This document shows, piece after piece, positions 1-12,400 of a DNA stretch of 64,000 nucleotides. A program made the position numbers and the translations under genes. The notes beneath the pieces were generated by a model. The model made no database searches, was not told the DNA's origin, and saw nothing but the letters and a program-made list of their open reading frames with translations. Positions within the stretch are counted from its first letter, which is position 1; every line of letters begins with the position of its first letter. The stretch lies in the NCBI GenBank assembly GCA_004194705.1, contig SADC01001222.1, forward strand, positions 68,362-132,361. The letters are read 5' to 3'. Origin of the DNA: Ditylenchus dipsaci. Its lineage: Eukaryota; Nematoda; Chromadorea; Rhabditida; Anguinidae.

Positions 1-497
1 TTTTTGGCCATATTTTGGTATATAAAAAGTGTGACTTGTAAAAGTTAGAAAATTTTAACGTAACTAATCAAAGAAAACCTGAAAACCGTCGATTTTCGGA
101 AATTTTGCCTACTTCAGCCTGAATACAAGCTTCAGTAGGTGTAAAAGCATGCTCTGATTTCAGCCACCCGAACCCCAAAATCCAGGTAGGTACCTTCTGT
201 TCAGGTGTATATATACCTGGATGGCATGAAAAATATAAAAAAATTAAATCGAAAAGAAACCATGCTATCAAATGTAAAATCGTGTGGTGTATTAGGTTCG
301 ATAATATTAAAATTTGAGTTCACTCAACCGATCCCACAATTAGAGGTAGTTATCCCTCGTCCAGGTGTATATTCATTTACGGGCGTTAAGCGAATTGATC
401 CACACCGAACTGATCCATACCAAATTGGTCCACACACAAAATGGTCCACACTTTTCAAATTCGTGCATTTTGAAAAATTTGTAGTCTGAACCAACCA

Positions 498-1137
498 AAC
501 CAAGTGGTCGTCCACTTGGAGCAAATTTTTTTTACTATTTTGGGTTCCAATACCTATTTTTTGGACTAATTCGGGCATGCTGGCGATGATTTGATAGTGG
601 TGAAATGCCGTTTTGTAAGGTATTTTCGAGTTTTGCTAAAATCAATTATTTCCCAATACTCAAAAAATACCATAAAAAACCTTATTTTTTAAATTAGTCC
701 AGAAAACAGGTTTCGGAACATGAGAAACGTAAAAAATATTGCTCCAAGTGGACGACCACTTGGTTTTGTTGTACTTAGGTAGTGTAGTGGTACCCGGGTA
801 GTAATATTTTCGTCTTGTAAAGAATTTTTAAAATTTAAAATGTTTTTCTATGATCCAACTCTAGTTCTACTAGATAATCCATGCACTAACTGAACCAAGT
901 GGTCGTCCACTTGGATCAAAAGAAAGGCAAATAAAGTTGGTTATAGCCCGATAAATTTTGAAGTCAAATAACTGTTGTCTATTATTATCTGAGCAGGGTA
1001 AGAATGCCTTCATATATGAACAGGGAAGAATTGCCTTTTTTTACAGGTTTCCAATGACTCACTGGCAGTGAGTACGTAGTATAAAATTCAATTTAATAGA
1101 GATGCAACACCAACCACACCACGTGGATATCCACTTG
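498..1137. repeat. Palindromic CCAAGTGGTCGTCCACTTGG copies
   Basis: The 20-bp near-palindrome built on CCACTTGG occurs near 501, 743 (reverse) and 896. A variant with central GTGGATATCCAC lies at 1122. Further copies occur near 58355, 58877 and 59222 (CAGGTGGATATCCACCTG). The rest of 1-1100 is AT-rich with no supportable gene. The units sit at the ends of longer inverted repeats, so they are probably transposon termini rather than operators. Confidence 0.6.
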
Positions 1138-1259
1138 GTTCATAAAAGTGTCTACTTGGTCAAATGTTTGTCAGTTTATCTAAACCATCTAAATCTGAGA
1201 TATTTTATGTATCTAGCCGTTTTAATGAACATATCTTACATTAAAGTAGTTTTAGTAGC

Positions 1260-1435
1260 TGAACGTGCCCCTCCCCCCATCAGATTTTTTCCTTATCGGT
1301 GCCCCCCCGTCAGATTTTTCTCAAAACAGTGTAGGTAAAATGGCCTCAAAAATTTGAAAAACGGTGTAGGTAAAATGGCCCAAAAATGGCCTGGTGCCCC
1401 CCCCGTCAGAAATTCCTGCGTACGCCACTGCATGT
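1260..1435. mobile_element. Transposon end fragment (CAGTGGCGTACGCAGG type)
   Basis: The segment read on the minus strand starts CAGTGGCGTACGCAGGAATT and continues into C-rich runs (GCCCCCCCC) repeated three times with GTGTAGGTAAAATGGCC. Termini starting CAGTGGCGTA are common in animal hAT-like elements. I see no matching second end, so this is called as a solo or truncated end. Confidence 0.4.
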
Positions 1436-2575
1436 ACGGTAAAAAAGTCGAAAAAATCACGGTGCCACGAAAACCTTCATAATTACATATTGTGTCTCTT
1501 AAATATTCCCAACTATTTCTTTTGGCAAGAATTTTTAACTTTACTGTCTTTTTGGCAAAATTTTTCATTGAATAAAGGGAGGCGAAGAATTGTCTGGGTT
1601 CTATTCTAGAATCGGGTTCCAAAAACAGCTTGGTCCCCCTGTTGTTTTCCGCTGCTATTTTTTTGGCACCCGATCCTAGAATAGAGCCATTAGTTGAATA
1701 CTTTATTTGACTTTTTTCTTGAAATTTTTTTTTCGGTGAATTTGTAAACACTTGTTTTATTTTCAAGAAATCCTGGACTTTAGCCAATTTATGGTCATTT
1801 CATTAGGATCCAAAAAAGTTTCGAAGAAATTCCGTAGGACATGGTTCACCAGGCAATCGACTAATGATGATAACACCACCTTCTACGACGCTGTTTCCGC
1901 CGCTGCAGAGTGGACCAAGAATACGAAAATAATGAATTAAGTGGGAGTAAAAATTTCGTTTAGAATTTTCGTTGTGAAAATTGTCATTGTTTTTTGTTAA
2001 ACTTTTGTCGCAATGTGTTGTGTTGTCGTATAAATCGTCTAGTGTCTCACGACGACTTATCACTGTACACAATATATAAGGATCTGAACGTATGTGTTCA
2101 GATCAGTCGTTAGTGGAATAAAGCAATAAGCTAGTTGTGTGCTCTTCTCTTTCTTGCTGGGTTCAATATCTCTCCTTCCTTTCCGCAAAGACTCAACGCA
2201 ATGTCTCATAAGTTGTTGTTTTGCAATCGTAATATTCTCCGCCTCTCTTATATCGAATGAAAAAAATCTCATCGAAAAACAGCAATTCAAAAAGCTATGG
2301 CTAAAGAAATAGTTGGAAATATTTGAACCACTTTTTATATTCTGATTATACCACCACTAATACATGAAATTTGAATATTTTTAAAGAACAGACAGAAAAA
2401 TCGAATTTAAACGAATTAGAAACATCAAAAAAATTGTCTTGACTATCTCATTAATTTTGAAGAAGTATTTTTTTACGCTCAAACCTATAGTGACTTCCAT
2501 CTATGTGTTCGAACAAAATATTAAACCAGCTAGGAATTGAATTTTTAGTTTGTCACTGCATCAATGTGAGATTGT
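1436..2575. other. No supportable gene
   Basis: AT-rich sequence. The short reading frames here (for example 1293-1787 minus) lack splice-site context or family motifs. An inverted pair around 1600-1680 (ATTCTAGAATCGGG and CCCGATCCTAGAAT) suggests another small fold-back. Confidence 0.5.
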
Positions 2576-2583
2576 AGAAAAAT

Positions 2584-2908
2584 GGGGCGTTATTGTTTTG
2601 CCAATGAAACTTTCGCCCATGAGATCTTTTTGCCAATGGCATCTTTTTGCCAATGAGATTACTTCGCCGATGGTAGGTTTTTGCTAATAGCTTCTTTTCT
2701 CAGGTATTATTATTCCCTTGTCCGGCAAATTACCGCTGATTCGGTAGCTCATCTCCCTGGCTACAAAATGAGTGGTAATTTGCCTGACAAAGAAATAACA
2801 ATACCTGAGAAAAGAAACTATTAGCGAAAACATACTATTGGCGAAGTGATCTCATTGGAAAAAAGATGTCATTTGCAAAAAGATCTCATTGGCAAAACGA
2901 TTACGCCC
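2584..2908. mobile_element. Fold-back element, 8-bp TSD AGAAAAAT
   Basis: A 325-bp inverted repeat flanked by perfect 8-bp direct repeats AGAAAAAT (2576-2583 and 2909-2916). Ends are GGGGCGTTATTG and CGATTACGCCC. The arms are degenerate tandem copies of TTTTTGCCAATGAGATC. The centre is a near-perfect hairpin around TACAAAATGAGTGGTA, a sequence that recurs at the centre of the hairpins near 47400 and 58600. The 8-bp duplication suggests hAT-type transposition; no transposase is present. Confidence 0.8.
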
Positions 2909-2919
2909 AGAAAAATATA

Positions 2920-4180
2920 TTTTCAATATATAAGGGGGTATGCACAAACTGAAGTTTTTTTTGGCTTTATGTTTCTCAATTTTTTGGATTTGATTTCCTG
3001 CCAAATTTTGAGAGTATATTGGGGCTTATGCATATTTGGCTCATACCTTTTCTTGGCGCTACTGGAATATACCTCACCCAATAAATTAAAGCTTTTACTT
3101 AGGCTCAGGCCCACAGGTTTAGACTCAGGGCCTATCCATTACTGACTAACAATGGCTTCTGTACAACTTTTTTTTAAAGGAAAGAGGGGTGGTTTGCCTT
3201 GATCTCCCCTGTTGTTTTTTAGGCTTAGGCAAAGGTAGGCCAGCGCATGTTAGAACTGACTCAAACATAAATTTTATTTTTGCTGTCATAGCTGATAACA
3301 GCAATGATAACATTTTTGAAATCACCTCGGAAACCTTGTTAAGAAAGAAAGAGAAGGAGGTACGTTGTGGATTTTCAGTCTTTACATAACTGTCTAAATA
3401 ATATGGCTGAGCAATTTTTTATCTTTTTTCAAGTGTGAACCTACAATTTATAGGTTGTCCAAATCAGCTAACTTTTTCGTGTGTATTGGGCTCTGTACAT
3501 CTAGATGGAGTGCTGGACAACGGAGAATAGAGCTGGCAGTATCTTATGTTTTTTCAATTATAGATTTCATTTACTTTTCGATAATATTTTATTTCTTGAA
3601 TATACGCATTTTTCGGCGCTACTGAATGTACCCCTCCTAAAAGCGCTACCGGAATATAACCACCCAATAATTAAGGCTTAGGCTAGTAGGCATAGGTTTA
3701 GGAACAGGACCTATCGATTACCAAAAAGGGCTGTTGTACAACTTTCTTCTTCAAAATGATGGTTTTAGGTACCATCCAAAAATTATTGAGAAGGGTATAT
3801 TCCAGTAAGTTTTTGAGAGAGGTATATTCCATTGACGTCCTTTTCTTTATGAATATCTGATTTCGCTATTTTTTCAATCCTTTATTAAGATTAGGACAGC
3901 ATTTTGATACCAAGTACCGGTATTTAAAAAGATCAGGTATTAAAGGTATCAACAGGTATCGAAAACAAGCGTTCGCTAAGAGTGGGACGAATTTTGAATC
4001 GACAATGCTATAGAAGATGGCATAAGTAGAACATAAGAACTTTAGTATTTGTAACCTTTTTATACTTGATTAGAATAATCATATTAATCATTTTAATTTT
4101 TTTTATCACTCTTGACTTTGAAAATTTCATGTAGATCAAAAGTATCAAAATGCTTCTTTACATTTTTATGTTAACTTTTA
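2920..4180. other. No supportable gene
   Basis: AT-rich sequence with an imperfect internal repeat: GGAATAT(A)ACC.ACCCAATAA.TTAAGGCTTAGGC-like text appears near 3064-3115 and 3650-3690. No splice-bounded reading frame was found. Confidence 0.45.
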
Positions 4181-4223
4181 AAGCTTTTCTGTTATTCTCT
4201 GGCAGTTGCTCCAATCATCGTGA

Positions 4224-4229
4224 TTTATT
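4224..4229 (-). promoter_or_regulatory. Possible poly(A) signal AATAAA of the MFSD8-like gene
   Basis: AATAAA on the minus strand about 25 nt after the stop codon at 4255. Position is plausible but unproven. Confidence 0.35.
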
Positions 4230-4254
4230 TCTAGACTTTTGAACGTCTTTTCTT

Positions 4255-7161
4255 CTAGGCAGTCGAAGAAGCAATAGAAATAGTGATTGATGACGTAGTA
4301 TCGTTCACGTATTTCAGAGGCACTAGTCTTTTGTAAGAAACAGTCCATATTATAATCATAACTGTAATCACACCAGATCCAACATCCATACCATTCTGGG
4401 GCCATAGTTGGTGTAAAAGAAGCCTGAGAATATTTTACAATTTTTTTAAGTTTTACTTAAAATTGATCTCCTACCTACTAAAATAGGTCCAACCATTCGA
4501 GCAGCACCCCACTCATTTGTAAAATCCCTTGTTGGGTTCCTTGAAGTCTAGGGCCAATTATTCTTGAAAACAAAGTGTTCATAGTGACCTGAAAATTTGG
4601 AAAGCATGAATAAAATTATGATATTTAGGATATTTCCATGCTTACATTAATATTAGGAAAAGCAAATCCGACAGAGAAAATAAACAAAAGATAGTAGACG
4701 AATACATTTACTTTTTGAGATGATCGCACCATGGTGATTCACGCAAATTACAACCTGTCGCTGACGTTGCATTGCCCCTTAAAGACCTGCACGATGATAA
4801 TTATAATTGAACAAAAATAAATAAACCTATTTCAGATGAATAAGTAATAACATCTTCTTTTAAAAACGGCCAAGAAAAAGTGAAAATGTGAAAGGCCAAA
4901 AACCAATCAAAGCACTGAGGCACACAAGCCTTTCATTGACCCTGAAACGTTTTGAATTTTTTTTGGCTAATTTTTTAGATACCTACTTTCTTCCAGCATT
5001 AGTAACAATGTAAAATGCGTAAATAGCAAAGGAAAGAACACCCATGCAAACGTGAGCCAACGAGCCATAAAAACCACTTCAGTTGCTAGAATGATAATTA
5101 TTTTTTATTTGAATTATTTTCATATATAAGCAATCAGCCCAAAAACAAAAATTACGTAGAATTCTAAAAGCTGAGTATGAAAAATCTATATCAGAGTTGG
5201 AACTTTCGACCCTGCCGAAATGAACCCCCCCCCGTAAAGAAATTTTTTAAAAGTGTTTCCAAACACTCTATATCTACCTAAAATCGCCTCAGAAATTCAA
5301 AAGATATTATTTTTGAGTTTTAGTCGATAAAAAATTGAGTTTTGGAAATTTTGAAATTTCGACCATTTGCCTGTTTTAGCATGTTTTGGTCACTGGAGCT
5401 GGGCAAAAATAGTCTCTAAATGCATTTTTGTTCAAGAGTCTTGCTAATGTCTGAGGTAAGTGAGTGCGCGCATCTTTAACTCTCCAGCCTACTGCGCCCC
5501 CCGCTTGGTTGCTTGTGGTTGAGGTGCGCACGCCCACATACCTTAGACGCAAATCACTCAAAAGAGAGTTCTTGCTCCCCAATAATGACAATGTTTGAAG
5601 TTAGTTAACGAAAGCACAGTTATTTTAGTTACAGTTATTACAGTTTACAGTTATTTCGAAAAAAAACATCTACTCCCCTCCCGCCTATTGATTTTTGTAA
5701 TATTTTAGGCTGAGCAAAGATTTTTTTCGATTTGGACTCAAACATATCAATGACTCATAATTAACTCCATCCAAAAAAACGCCAGCCAATATTTGTCTAA
5801 GTTTGAAAAATTACAAAGAAATCAGCGTGGAAACCAAGGCAAAAATCGTTCTCTTCTAGTATAGGGCCGATTTTTTTTTATCAAACTGTTAATTTTGCAC
5901 AAGTTTTTTCAAATTGTATCATCTTGTTGTTTTTAAAGTGAAGCTCTGAACCAACATTAGAATAAACACAGTAAAAAGCTAACCTGTCCACGAAAACATT
6001 ATTATAGAAAAGGAAGCTCCAATTCTAAACAGTTTTTCAGAAAAACTTGAAAAGCTAGAAGCAACATACGTTTCTAAGTTAGTGATGACAAAAATTTGAG
6101 TAAACCTCAAGCAATAGCAAATTAGGGCGGCTATACGATCATAAGGCGGCAAACATTTAGAATCACTTTCTTTTGACATCTCTATATCATCAACCCCGAC
6201 AAAGCTTTCTTTAAACAGAGTTAGCAACAGGATGAAGCTGAGGATATTTGTTGCACAAGCAAACAGGGCAGGTGAGTTAAACATAGATACAGAAAAACGG
6301 CTATTGACTTGCAATCCTGGATAGCCAAACCAAGAAAACAGTAATTGAAATGCTAAAAGAGTATTAAGAACAAAAAAGTGAGATAGTTGATATTGTTCTA
6401 CCTGGTCCGAATATAGTGCCTAATGCCATGCTCCGGTAACGAATGCAATTGCTCGAGAGCGATCTTTTGGAGCACTAGCCGCTAAACTAATATTCTTTTA
6501 AATAAATCTAACTATTACTAGTTTATATACCGCAGCATAAGCTTTAAGCAGACCAATACAGCTATCGCCGAAACCAGCAATGAATCTGGCTAACATCAAC
6601 ACATATTTTGGATGGAATGGAACAAGCTTAACAAAAAAGTAGAGGCTGTTTCCGGCAAACATGAAAAAGGTGCAAATAAACAGAGCTGGCTTAAGGCGTT
6701 TAATTCGATTGCTCCACCAGCCAAGTATGGGCGACGCAATGCTTTGTGAAAGACTGTAGGAAGAAATTACTAGTCCAAAAAATGTTTCTGTCGTGCTTTT
6801 GTCAAGCTATAATACAAAATAAATAAATACACTCAAAAAAGTAAGTTTTTATGAAAGAACTTTTTAATGAAAGACCTTAAATTCCAAGCAGTATAACAAA
6901 AAATGATAAAACAGCTGTATTTTTGCACTTGTTTTTTACAAAAACAGAATTTTTAAAATTAGTTAACACACTGTTCTTAACAAACTTAAAAAAAATTCTT
7001 ACTAATTTCATGTAGGGGAATAAAGACGAAAAATATAGCGTAAATTGAGCTGCTGCCATGAACGTCAAGAAAGACCCTAGATAGATCGATGTCCATTCTG
7101 TCTTTTTTTCTTCTTTAGCTGAATAGCTTGATTGTTGAGAAACTTTGTTTGTAGACTTCAT
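4255..7161 (-). CDS. MFSD8/CLN7-like major facilitator transporter (8 exons)
   Basis: Exons, minus strand: 7161-7003, 6806-6531, 6481-6402, 6352-5984, 5085-4987, 4786-4646, 4588-4475 and 4423-4255, about 470 codons, ATG at 7161 and TAG at 4257-4255. Exon 1 holds the first membrane helix after a Lys/Glu-rich cytosolic start. Exon 2 carries the helix 2-3 region (SSYSLSQSIASPILGWWSNR, the MFS loop signature) and an ARFIAGFG helix. Exon 6 has TGCNLRESPWCDH and exon 7 GPRLQGTQQG followed by ARMVGPI, as in animal CLN7. Exon 8 ends with a helix and VSYKRLVPL. CLN7 proteins are lysosomal membrane channels/transporters of about 520 residues. Six breaks in frame (exon 3 twice, exon 6 twice, exons 7 and 8) each fit one base lost from a run. 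MFSD10 or another MFSD8-group member is possible. Confidence 0.8.
5370..5590. repeat. Diverged copy of the GTGAGTGCGCGCATCTC hairpin repeat
   Basis: Contains GGTAAGTGAGTGCGCGCATC and its partner GTGCGCACGCCCACATACC, as in the better-conserved copies near 37060, 53220 and 63650. It lies in an intron of the MFSD8-like gene. Confidence 0.55.
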
Positions 7162-7660
7162 AATTATTTAACAAAATTTGTTGAAAAGTTTTTTATAAAC
7201 AAAATGATTGATTTGAGATGGTTAAAAGCATAAAGTGATACTTAAAATTTTGTTATTGGAACTGTGTTTTCGTACCAAAAAAGCAAATTAGGGGCAAGCC
7301 TTTTGCTTGACAAAATTTTCGTCTTCTTGAACAGCTAGAAGAACAATTAGTTGTTATCTTGCATTTTAAATGTCATCTTTGAACTTTTATGAATTGACTT
7401 AATAGTGGTCAAGAAAGATGATGCAAGAATATTTTAATGATATTAATTAAATTAATATAATTTCAATTAAGAGTCTTATTTGATACGAAGTGTTTGAATT
7501 ATGAAAGACATACATGAGCTATTTGTAAACAGACATCATTCTTAAGTTCAGGGAACAATTGATTCAGACGCAAGATTATTACGCCTTTCAGTCTTTTTAA
7601 TATTATCCACTATTGCATATGTTTTTTGCAGAAAATGTAATTTATTTTTTATTTTTTTTT

Positions 7661-7720
7661 CATCCCTCGATATCGTTCTCGCAAGTCGGTGCTCTAACCA
7701 GTTGAGCTATCGGGTGTCCC
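7661..7720 (-). repeat. tRNA-like SINE head
   Basis: On the minus strand the text GATAGCTCAACTGGTTAGAG matches a tRNA D-arm/A-box, followed by CACCGACTTGCG and then an A-rich tail (about 7630-7660). A proper anticodon stem and a GGTTCGA B-box are missing, so this is not an intact tRNA gene. A decayed tRNA-derived SINE is the simplest reading. Confidence 0.4.
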
Positions 7721-7923
7721 CATATACTTGGACGAGCGGCGCCGCTGCATTTTTAAGCCGCCGCTGCCGCCACCGCTTCATTTTTAGTCTCCGTTGCTGC
7801 CTCCGCTGCTGCCAACGCCGCTTGTTTGAACTTTCAAAATTTGTTTTATTTTTTGCGTTACAAAACTGCGTTACAAAATAACGAAACACTTAGATTGCAG
7901 AAGAGGAGGCTTAAATGGTCTTT

Positions 7924-8622
7924 TTATTGATTTCTTTCACGCAAATCCTTACGCATTTCTTGTAAGTATATGTCCACGGCTTCTTTTGCAATCCGGCTGA
8001 TTTCTGCAGTAGTCAAGCGTAGCGAGCGTGTAGGGGTTACTTCCTGAATGAATGGCTTATATTGATTTGGTTTGCTAAAAAGCTAGAAAATGCCACCAAA
8101 AAGATCTTTTCTACCACCAAAAACCAAAATTCACATTAAATTGACTTTTTATCTTAACTTTTTTGACTATTTATTTTTTATTTTTCAGTATCGTGTAGTT
8201 CAAGATCTCAGCTTTCTAATGAGCCATCAATTGACCAAGTGAGGTATCAAAAATTGGAGTAAAAAGTTTTCATATGGACCAACTTTTCGGAAACATTTGC
8301 TATATTCAAAAACCCTTTTCTCCAACTTTTTGAAACACCATTTGGTAAGCTGATGGCTTGTTGGAAAGCTGAGATTCTGGGCTACACGATACTGAAAAAA
8401 ATTTAAAAAAAAAGTGAAACAAAACTTTAAAATGTTTAGATTTTAAGTTTTTGGTGGCAGAAAAGATCTTTTGGTGGCATTTTCGAGCTTTTAGGCAAAA
8501 AGATAATAATAATTTGCCTGAATGAATCCAGAAGCAGCATCTCTTGCGTTTGCACTTAATGTTGAGCCCAAAGACTGAGGAACCGGTTCACGAATGTAGA
8601 TATCCACCGTTATTTTTATGCA
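7924..8622 (-). CDS. Unrecognised C-terminal coding fragment, split by a fold-back
   Basis: Two minus-strand pieces, 8622-8518 and 8043-7924, join in frame into about 75 residues ending in TAA (7926-7924). The text begins ITVDIYIREPVPQSLGS, passes through DAASGFIQ at the junction and ends EMRKDLRERNQ. It is hydrophilic, with a predicted helical end. No start codon in frame was found; a TAA lies directly upstream, so a further exon or a truncated copy is likely. It lies inside the GCC-arm element, so it may be a captured host fragment or part of the element's own gene. I do not recognise the family. Confidence 0.45.
8044..8517 (-). mobile_element. Fold-back insertion acting as a possible new intron
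   Basis: A 474-bp inverted repeat whose arms carry GCCACCAAAA and AGATCTTTT. It is flanked by an 11-bp direct repeat, read on the minus strand as ATTCATTCAGG. The upstream copy gives CAG|GCAAAT (a GC-type donor), the downstream copy TTCAG|G (an acceptor). Removing the element between the two CAG ends restores the reading frame exactly. Confidence 0.55.
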
Positions 8623-8855
8623 TTACTCAGATTATTACAGTAAATAAACATTTGATTAAGTTTGCAAGTGTATTGTCATAAAAATTGTCGATGACTTAAA
8701 GTTACAAAAATTTAATAATTAATAGAGTTAATTTTTTATTAAATAAAGTAGTAAATGAGATTTTTCCCCGCCGCTTTTTCCGCCGCTGCCTCTGTTTTTC
8801 TGGCAGCCCGCCGATCGCCGCCGCCGCTCTTTTTTTTGCGTGTCCAAGTATGGTC

Positions 8856-9150
8856 CCCAGGCCTGTTTCTTATTTCTCTGCTATCTGACTCCCTTACAAA
8901 ATCACTGAGAGGCACTATTCGATCGGATATTGACTTTTTAATTTTTTTGATAGTTCACTTTTATATGTTTGAATTCACGATTAAAATCGAGTCAAACGTT
9001 ATTCGAAAGATTTTGTATTTCTGCATTTTTCAGTGTAATTTTTTTTAAACAACTTTATAAGCTGTGATTGACAGAAAAAATAAGTACTTTACGTTTTCGC
9101 AATTTATCTTTATCCCACTACTCAGAAGGTATAAATCAAAACTGACGGCA
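8856..9150. other. No supportable gene
   Basis: AT-rich. The frame 8755-9048 (plus) starts in the GCC-rich arm of the element before it and has no family features. Confidence 0.4.
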
Positions 9151-9159
9151 CTTCAAGTG

Positions 9160-9410
9160 GGGCAGGGCCGATTCGTATTCGCATTTCTCGCATTTGATAA
9201 AACTCGTATTCGCAAAGCTTGTATTCTACGAAATTCGCATTCGACAAAACTCGTAATTGACAAAACTAGTATTGGGATAATGCCTTGCCAATGCGTGTTT
9301 AACTCATACAAACAAGAATTTTTCTAAAATACAAATTTTGCCAAATGCAAATTTCGTATAATACGAGTTTTGTCAAATGCGAGAAACGCGAATACGAATC
9401 GGCCCTGCCC
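9160..9410. mobile_element. Fold-back element, 9-bp TSD CTTCAAGTG
   Basis: Ends GGGCAGGGCCGATTCG and CGAATCGGCCCTGCCC are perfect inverted repeats, flanked by identical 9-bp CTTCAAGTG (9151-9159 and 9411-9419). The arms are tandem variants of TTGACAAAACTCGTATT and ATTCGCATT. Length 251 bp. Confidence 0.8.
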
Positions 9411-9419
9411 CTTCAAGTG

Positions 9420-12400
9420 CACTCCTCCTCAAAGAGTATGAGCTCTCTAAGCCTAAAAATGGTAAGAGAACTCATACTCTTTGTAGGTCTACGGCTAGAG
9501 AATTCAAACTTTTTGGGGAGGGAAGGGGGGATTGTGCACTTGGAGTCTTACGATCAAAGTCTGTATTCATCTTCGGCTAACAAACAGCCAAATTATTTCT
9601 GCAAAATTTTGTGAAATATTTTTGAGTGCCTCTAAAATCTACTATGTTGGGTAAAGAATAGAAATCTGAATATACAAACAATTATCAAGTCGAAAAAAAA
9701 ATTTCAGTTTTGAATGATATCATTTTGAATAATTAAAATTTTTATTTTAAAATATTGTAAATCATTGCAATATTTAATGATGTTGTAAATGTACAAAAAT
9801 AGAAATTATAGCAAACTTTGATAACACTTTGATTTCTTACGTCAATGAATTCTTTGTTTTAGTCAGTTATGTTGAACAATAAGAAGTGAAATCGGGTTCT
9901 TATCTTTTATTTTTTACGCAATCTTTCAACTCTCGACAAATAATGATGTAAACTCATGAAAAATTCAAGCTTTTGAAGGGCCATGAAACTTTATATGGTT
10001 CTAGTAAATCTTATTTTTTTCCAATTTTCAGTTGAGTGAGTTAAGCTCACTGACAAGGGACACTTTCGAACTATTTTTTCAAATATGCGTGATTTTGATT
10101 AGTGAGAGAGGAACTGTTTTGACTAGTCTGAATAGGTGAAAAAAATTAGGCGGGTGTGAATAAAAAATTTCGTAAAATGGCATGCAAAGTTGTCAAGTCA
10201 ACCGCCTCCGTTGTTATCGTAAAAATGTGCTCAGAAAGTAGTTTTTATGTATAAAATTTTTATTTTTTAGGTCCATTATTAAATAGTTCAAGGAACTATA
10301 TATTTTAAAGATTTATACATTTAAGAAATTTTATAAAGGAGATATGACTTGTTTTGGAATATCAAAAGAACGAAACGATCATGCATCAATCAAATTTTTT
10401 GTCCATATTTTAAATTTCAGTGATGCATTGCTAATGAAGCTGTTTTCTGACGCTACTTAAATATACCCACACGAAATCAAGTTTTTCAAACCATTCTAGA
10501 TCCCACATAAACGTATTTTACAGGGACCTTAAAATAACGAGACTCGCACAATATCAGGGCTTTTAAAGAATTATGACCAAATCAATCCAACTGAAGTTCG
10601 CACTATATCGAGTTCCGCAGTATATCGGAGTCGTACCATAACGAAGTTTGACTGTAGTATGTTTTCGACCTAGTTTTTGCTAGTCATATTTACAAATTTT
10701 GTTGTTGGTGATAGAAATTTTTTAAAAAAGCTGATTTGATTCAATAGTTTTCTTAATTTTGTGTGACGTCCACTTCTTCTACGGAATTGACTTGTTCTTC
10801 GCCTATCACACCACGTGCAGATGAAATTGTCTCTTAGGTATTGGTATCTATCAAATCTAGATAAACAGACTCAAATATAGATATAACAACACCTATAAAT
10901 AATAGTTCTCGCCTAGGGTGCGACAGTTTTTTCATTCTTGATACTAAAAAATTTCATTGGCCAGCTGTCTTTTTGCAGTATATTTCAAAAAGTGACAAGG
11001 ATTACAATTCTGAATTTCAAAAAGAGGATTTCAAGGATTTCAGGATTTTAATATTCAAAGTTAAAAACTAATTTTTCCAAACTTTGAAGGTTAGACGCAA
11101 ACTTTTTGATTATGGATTTCGAAAGAAGATGAGATGAACATTGTTGAAAAACCCTGGCCCACCAGACAGCTAGCCAATGAGACAAAAAAGTAAAACAACA
11201 AAATTCGAATAATTTGTTTGAGATTTATTCTTTTTAGGGCTTTTTTTAACGAAAACATTTTTACTTTAATAAATCAATTTATGCCGTTTGACGCAGAATT
11301 GAGTGGAATTACTTGTGGTGGTACTGGTTATCGCTTGTATGCATATTTTGTTAAAAAATTAGTTGTACACAAAAGTCGTGCTTCTCAAAACAGCAATATT
11401 TGGATTGAACCCTATCTTTTATAGGTAAAAGTGGCCTGTAAAACTTTTTTGTAGCGGATTCTGACAGAGCGTGGAATTCTGAACAAGATGAAGAAAAAAA
11501 ATTCTGAAAAATCCGGGTCATCATTAAGTTTTCCTTTGAGACAAAATGACAAAATGACCAAACAATGACTTTTTGGTATACTTCTTCTGTCAGGAATTTT
11601 CAAAAAAGAATTTGTTTCAACTCGAACTTTAACATTCATACTTTTCGACGCAAAATTAAGTGAGCTTTCTTATAGTGCTACTGCTTTTTGCAGGTAAGGT
11701 TACATTTCATATTTTTTTTATTAAAAATTCTTTTTTAAAGACCATATCTCAACGCTCACATTTCCAAAAATCATTCTGTAAAGTGGGTTTGGTAGCTCTT
11801 GAAATTTTGAAAATTGCGCTAAATGCTGTACGGTGAAAAAACTCTTAAAAAATGCGCTCGAAATTTTAAGTTAAAATTGAACAAAAAATGAAAAATCAAG
11901 CCGGTTGAAGTGATTAAAATGAGTGCTAACTTGCCAAAAAATGGTATTATTTAAAGAATAACATAAATAAATAACATAAACATAAAAACAGTTATAAAAT
12001 TTATTCAAAAGCTAGGGCTCTCGAACATGCCCTTCTAGTACTGTATCGTGGTTTTCATATTGAGGTTTGACTGTAGCTCTAGAACCCTTTTTATTGATGG
12101 AGTAAGTCCAAGAAGAACCTTGGCTTTTGATACTCATGGATGCCTTGAATTCGACTCTTTTGTCTTTTGTTTATTGGCAAACAAGTAAGTGCAACACATA
12201 TTTTGCATACAAAACAAACAAGAACTTTTATTTCGCAGAGATTAGTTATTTTGATTGAAAACACACTATGCATGCTTTTTATTCAATATAAATGGGCTGA
12301 ATGTTTTATTTGTATTATTAAAAAAATTCCTGCAAGCTTGAAATCCACCTCAGTTGCCGTGTGCAATTCTATAGAAGAAATCCAGGAATCTATCTCTAAA

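Larger units (their letters stand above)
7717..8855. mobile_element. Fold-back element with GCCGCCGCT arms carrying a coding fragment
   Basis: Ends are inverted copies of CCATA(TA)CTTGGAC (about 7720-7733 and 8842-8853). Both arms are GC-rich words (GCCGCCGCT and relatives, 7735-7825 and 8767-8830) in a very AT-rich setting. The interior holds the coding fragment 7924-8622, itself split by a second fold-back. I could not find a clean target-site duplication. Confidence 0.55.

Noticed and set aside
1293..1787. 164-codon frame on the minus strand
   Set aside because: It crosses the C-rich transposon end and shows no domain or splice support.
7661..7720. Functional tRNA gene
   Set aside because: D-arm matches but the anticodon stem and B-box do not; an A-rich tail suggests a SINE.
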